In this document: one piece after another, positions 55,771-59,059 of the stretch
Numbering within the stretch: position 1 is the stretch's first letter
How the letters are laid out: each line of letters begins with the position of its first letter
Assembly (NCBI RefSeq): GCF_001053095.1
Contig: NZ_CGBP01000028.1
Coordinates: 1 to 59,059, forward strand
Origin: Yersinia similis
GTDB taxonomy: Bacteria; Pseudomonadota; Gammaproteobacteria; Enterobacterales; Enterobacteriaceae
Reading direction: 5' to 3'
DNA: 59,059 nucleotides
The notes under the pieces: generated by a model
Databases searched by the model: none
What the model was told of the DNA's origin: nothing
Seen by the model: only the letters and a program-made list of their open reading frames with translations
Position numbers and translations under genes: made by a program

Positions 55771-55865
55771 AGATGGCTTACTATTTTAAAATTGAATTTA
55801 TCATTATTGATAAAATAACAAGCCAGCAAGGGATTGAAAAGTATGTTATTTGATTGTTTGATTTT

Positions 55866-56057
55866 TTAATCATGCATAAAAAATGCAATTGATATTGGTA
55901 TTATTAAATATACAATGAAGGCGGTAATATTCCACTGTATCATTTGTAAAGAAATTGCATATAGCAAGCTTGATACTATTTGATATATTCTCACTTCTCT
56001 TTTTATGAGTAAATAAGCAATTAAAAAATAAAAAGATGCAATAACCAAGATGCTCAT
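55866..56057 (-). CDS. Possible small membrane protein
   Basis: A 63-residue frame with two strongly hydrophobic segments (SILVIASFYFLIAYLLI and AFIVYLIIPISIAFF) separated by a polar loop. The ribosome site is poor (GAGAAAA about 12 bases away) and the DNA is AT-rich, which favours chance hydrophobic frames. Listed because nothing else occupies 55750-56190. Confidence 0.25.
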   Translation of the reverse strand: MSILVIASFYFLIAYLLIKREVRIYQIVSSLLYAISLQMIQWNITAFIVYLIIPISIAFFMHD

Positions 56058-56193
56058 TTTTATAATTTTCTCATGTTTATTAAAGTAAGATTTTTATATT
56101 ATATCATACTGTATGTGTGGGTAACTGAAATAATTGCATGAATCCAATTCTCCCTTTAACGTCTTTGTATCTACGCGAACGTTCATACGCAGC

Positions 56194-56406
56194 TATCCCC
56201 GTTATACTTCAAGCTGCATGTGCGTTAGTTGCCTTCGTTCACCCCAGTCACTTACTTGTGTAAGTTATTGAAGATTAATAAGACTTATCCCATAGGCTTA
56301 TCCCATAGGCTTATCCTGCGGGCAGCATAAATGCTGTTAAAATTGGTTCCCGACCAATTTGTCGCTCAGTTGCCGCCTTCCTGCAACTCGGATTATTGTA
56401 GGTATA
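56194..56406. repeat. ERIC element with internal insertion
   Basis: Both ERIC arms are recognisable: TTATACTTCAAGCTGCATGTGCG..CTTCGTTCACCCCAGTCACTTA on the left and CAGTTGCCGCCTTCCTGCAACTCGGATTATTGTAGGTATA on the right. Between them, in place of the central core, lies about 80 bases of unrelated sequence (about 56275-56355) that starts with tandem copies of GGCTTATCCCATA. ERIC copies enlarged by an internal insert are known in Yersinia. Confidence 0.8.
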
Positions 56407-56607
56407 TGTGTGTTTTACACAAAAAATAAGAAATGGAGAAACCCAAACCCCAATATGCAAGATGGATATCTTGACAATATATTCGGCAGGTAAGCACGTT
56501 ATTTTTTATGAATAAAAATAATATATTTAATACCTGACATTTTTTGGCACTCAGCCATCTAAAAATTGAATTTGATATAAATGTAACAAAAGAAATAATT
56601 AGCCTTG

Positions 56608-56678
56608 TATACCCGTCATACTTCAAGCTGCCAGTAGCGTTGGTTACCTTCCTGCAATTTGAATTATTTTGGGTATAT
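56608..56678. repeat. Shortened ERIC element
   Basis: TATACCCGTCATACTTCAAGCTG and CCTTCCTGCAATTTGAATTATTTTGGGTATA are the two outer arms of an ERIC repeat with the central part deleted. Total length is about 71 bases. It lies 150 bases before the flavin oxidase gene. The stretch 56407-56607 holds no supported gene. Confidence 0.75.
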
Positions 56679-56823
56679 TTTTTTAAATAATGGTCGTGAC
56701 TCGACTAAAAATTCACGTTTTGTGAGCGGTTCCCACTATCGTTAATGCAAAAAAATCAGAACTGCTGCTTAACGTATAGGTTAGTTTCAGGACTGTTCTC
56801 TGTATATCGACAGGGGTTAACCG

Positions 56824-58881
56824 ATGAAGATTATTGATAAAAATGTCAGTACCTATGAAACGTTGCAAAAGGGTTTTAATTTGCGTTGGCCACCCAACGT
56901 TGAGCAGGGCGCTGAGACTATCTACATCTGCACGACACCCGACGAAGTTTTTGCTGCTGCCAATACCGCGCTAGCTGCAGGAAATCGCATCACGGTGCGG
57001 AGCGGGGGGCACTGCTATGAAGGTTTTGTTTCCAACAAGTTATCTACAGAAAGATTGTCGATCATTGATTTAGGTGAGATGAGTGGTCTGGACTACGATG
57101 AAGACAAAACAATAACGTCACTTTGGGACGCGAATAAAAATACTTATCGCTTCAAGAGCCTGACGGGGAATCAGAACTGGAATGGCTATGTTTCGCTATA
57201 CAAGCGATCTGGCCGGACGATCCCTGGCGGGTCATGTTATTCAGTGGGCGTGGGTGGGCACATCAGTGGCGGAGGTTATGGGTTACTCTCACGTCTGCAT
57301 GGGCTGACAGTAGATTGGGTCACCGGGGTTGATATTCTGGTGCCAGTCGGGACCTCGCATCGTTTGTCGTTTCGACATGTGCGTGCTGATAGTGTGTCTG
57401 AGGTAGACAGGGAGCTATTCATGGCTTGCTGTGGCGCTGGCGGTGGGAATTTCGGTATCATTATCGCCTATTATTTCGATGATCTTCCCAAAGCACCTCA
57501 GAAAGCCTACTGGATACCCCTAACCTACCCATGGTCATCCTTAAAAGCGACATTCCCAGCCTTTTTAAAAGCTTATTGGCAATGGTTTGCTGACAATGAT
57601 GTTAATGCGACCAGTACGAAGGAGGGCGTCGGTAATGGCGGGCTATTTACTTTACTGAAATTAAATCATATCGATGCGTCCAATAATGTCGTGTTGGCCA
57701 TTCAATACACTGGCCCAAATGGTCAAGTCGGGGGGGCGAATGATATTCCTCTCAATGACTTTATCGAAAAAATGAATGCCGCGGCTGGCATAACACCGAC
57801 GATATATGATGATTTTATATTGCCGAATATCCCGCCGTTTAAGCACTTGCACTCAGGTCGAAAAATCGGGCGTACTGTGGATGAAAGCGCCTCCATGGAT
57901 TGGTTGCATGTGACTCAAATGATCAATGGGTCTGGCAGTAATCAGCGTGGAAAATATAAATCTGACTACCAAATCAAGCAGTTTTCAGACGAGATGTGCC
58001 ATGCTTTGCTGACTCACTTGACTACCGCCACAGCAGATAAGCGTTTCAATCAGTCGCTGGTACAAATTGACTCCTATGGCGGGGCGATCAACCGCCGTGG
58101 TATCGGGGCAACAGCCGTGTCCCAAAGGAATTCGCTGCTCAAAGCGCAATACCAGACTTACTGGACGAATGAAGCCGATGACAATACGCACTTAACATGG
58201 ATCCGCAATATTTATGCGGCGGTGCATAATGGCAAACCTGCTCCTCCTGAGTTCGAGGGATGCTATATCAATTATCCCGATATCGACATGAAATACACCG
58301 ACTCAGGTGAGGAAGATCCAAATTGGTTGAATCTGTACTATGGCTGGGATACGCAACTGATCAAGAGGCTGATTGCGCTAAAAGCGAGAATCGATCCTAA
58401 CAATATTTTTCACCATGAACTGTCTATCCCATTAGTTACAGAATTGCCTAAAGCCCCGGTTAATCTCCACAGCACGGGGCAAACTACGACCAGTATCAGT
58501 CTCATGTGGGGGATATCGATAGGGGCATTACCTGTTGCCAGCTATGCCATTTACCGTGATGGTCATGAAGTGAAACTTCTGAACGGAACCCAGACTTCAG
58601 CGGAAGATGCCGGTTTACAACCGAATACTGAGTATCGCTATTTTGTTGCCGCAGGTGATGAACATGGCAATCTGTCAGTGCCCAGCAATGTACTGACGGT
58701 GAGAACCAAAGGCGCACACCCAGCATGGGTACTGAATGGAAGCTACGCTGTTGGTGATGTGGTAAGCAATATGGGTAAACTCTGGCGCTGTATTCAGTCG
58801 CACATTGCCTATGATCCATTGTGGGCTCCGGGGGCTAGTGGCGGTTTTACGCTATGGGTGGGGTATACCGCGGGTCGTTAA
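56824..58881 (+). CDS. Berberine-bridge-type FAD oxidase fused to fibronectin III and chitin-binding-like modules
   Basis: A 685-residue protein. Residues about 30-260 form a PCMH-type FAD domain: His63 in RSGGHCYEG and Cys138 in GGSCYSVGVGGHISGGGYG are placed like the two residues that bind FAD covalently in berberine-bridge/glucooligosaccharide oxidases. Residues about 495-535 are a BBE motif (NLYYGWDTQLIKRLIALKARIDPNNIF). Residues 542-630 look like fibronectin III (SISLMWGISIG; GLQPNTEYRYFVAAGDEHGN). Residues 632-685 look like a CBM5/12 module (WVLNGSYAVGDVVSNMGKLWRC; DPLWAPG). No signal peptide is visible. It probably oxidises a sugar or polyphenol near chitin-like glycan; substrate unknown. 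AGGGGTTAACCG precedes the start. Confidence 0.85.
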   Translation: MKIIDKNVSTYETLQKGFNLRWPPNVEQGAETIYICTTPDEVFAAANTALAAGNRITVRSGGHCYEGFVSNKLSTERLSIIDLGEMSGLDYDEDKTITSLWDANKNTYRFKSLTGNQNWNGYVSLYKRSGRTIPGGSCYSVGVGGHISGGGYGLLSRLHGLTVDWVTGVDILVPVGTSHRLSFRHVRADSVSEVDRELFMACCGAGGGNFGIIIAYYFDDLPKAPQKAYWIPLTYPWSSLKATFPAFLKAYWQWFADNDVNATSTKEGVGNGGLFTLLKLNHIDASNNVVLAIQYTGPNGQVGGANDIPLNDFIEKMNAAAGITPTIYDDFILPNIPPFKHLHSGRKIGRTVDESASMDWLHVTQMINGSGSNQRGKYKSDYQIKQFSDEMCHALLTHLTTATADKRFNQSLVQIDSYGGAINRRGIGATAVSQRNSLLKAQYQTYWTNEADDNTHLTWIRNIYAAVHNGKPAPPEFEGCYINYPDIDMKYTDSGEEDPNWLNLYYGWDTQLIKRLIALKARIDPNNIFHHELSIPLVTELPKAPVNLHSTGQTTTSISLMWGISIGALPVASYAIYRDGHEVKLLNGTQTSAEDAGLQPNTEYRYFVAAGDEHGNLSVPSNVLTVRTKGAHPAWVLNGSYAVGDVVSNMGKLWRCIQSHIAYDPLWAPGASGGFTLWVGYTAGR

Positions 58882-58888
58882 TCCAACA

Positions 58889-58910
58889 GGAGGTGCCGAG
58901 AGGCATCTCC
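58889..58910 (+). terminator. Stem-loop after the flavin oxidase gene
   Basis: GGAGGTGCC and GGCATCTCC pair (one G-T) around GAGA, eight bases past the stop codon. No T run follows, so it is a weak candidate for a terminator. The remaining 150 bases of the window show nothing recognisable. Confidence 0.45.
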
Positions 58911-59059
58911 AGACTGCTGACAGCGTTAAATTAAGGGGAAACGTGCCGTAGGGGGCTTAGCGAGGAGCGGCCTTGGGTGCGGTTACCCCTTCACTCACTG
59001 CGTTATAAAAACAACTTACCAGCTAACCCGTGCGCCTATTGTGCCGCCAACCGTATAGT

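Noticed and set aside
56393-56626. 77-residue minus-strand frame
   Set aside because: It extends from one ERIC repeat into another and consists of AT-rich chance codons.

Overview
The window reads as a chromosomal segment of a Yersinia of the pestis/pseudotuberculosis type. Evidence for this is the haemin locus in the hmuP-hmuR-hmuS-hmuT-hmuU-hmuV order, an SPI-2-like type III secretion (T3SS) island, a ter operon, several ERIC-type repeats and one complete YPAL-type palindromic miniature insertion. Species is inferred from recognised proteins and repeats; no database search was run, and the two species cannot be told apart here.

Layout. 1-1900: the 3' end of a 5S rRNA gene with its terminator, a YPAL half-copy and a heavily decayed secreted-hydrolase pseudogene. 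1904-8200: acetate uptake and activation (acs-yjcH-actP, minus strand) divergent from gltP. 8230-26990: the T3SS island. An SsrA/SsrB-like two-component pair is transcribed leftward, and a long rightward operon encodes secretin, rings, needle, rod, sorting platform, ATPase and export gate (sctC to sctU). It contains an AraC-type regulator but no recognisable translocator, gatekeeper or effector genes. A YPAL element sits in the terminator after sctU and has duplicated it. 27050-28840: yedE-yedF (sulfur/selenium related) and the tail of a dead cystathionine beta-lyase gene.

28970-37780: haem acquisition and use. hmuR takes haem through the outer membrane, HmuT-HmuU-HmuV import it and HmuS handles it in the cytoplasm. 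A second leftward operon encodes ChuW-, ChuX- and ChuY-like proteins for anaerobic haem ring opening, haem handling and product reduction. Both operons have Fur-box-like sequences upstream. 38070-39670: an AT-rich pair, a divergent methylenetetrahydrofolate-reductase-like protein and a two-domain DNA-binding protein.

40080-50160: the ter region. A leftward five-gene set (ATP-grasp, PRTase/TRSP, HAD hydrolase, StiP/PELOTA, CitE-like lyase) is divergent from terZABCDE; the shared intergenic region carries two 15-bp boxes that are exact reverse complements. 50900-54950: a small chaperone-usher locus with one DUF1120-type subunit. 54950-56820: a gene-poor, repeat-rich stretch with ERIC elements in complete, enlarged and shortened forms. 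56824-58881: an unusual protein joining a berberine-bridge-type flavin oxidase, a fibronectin III domain and a chitin-binding-like module.

The most notable items are the translocon-less T3SS, the flavin oxidase fused to a carbohydrate-binding module, the paired palindromic boxes in the ter divergent promoter, the internal start in sctQ, and the YPAL insertion that copied a terminator.
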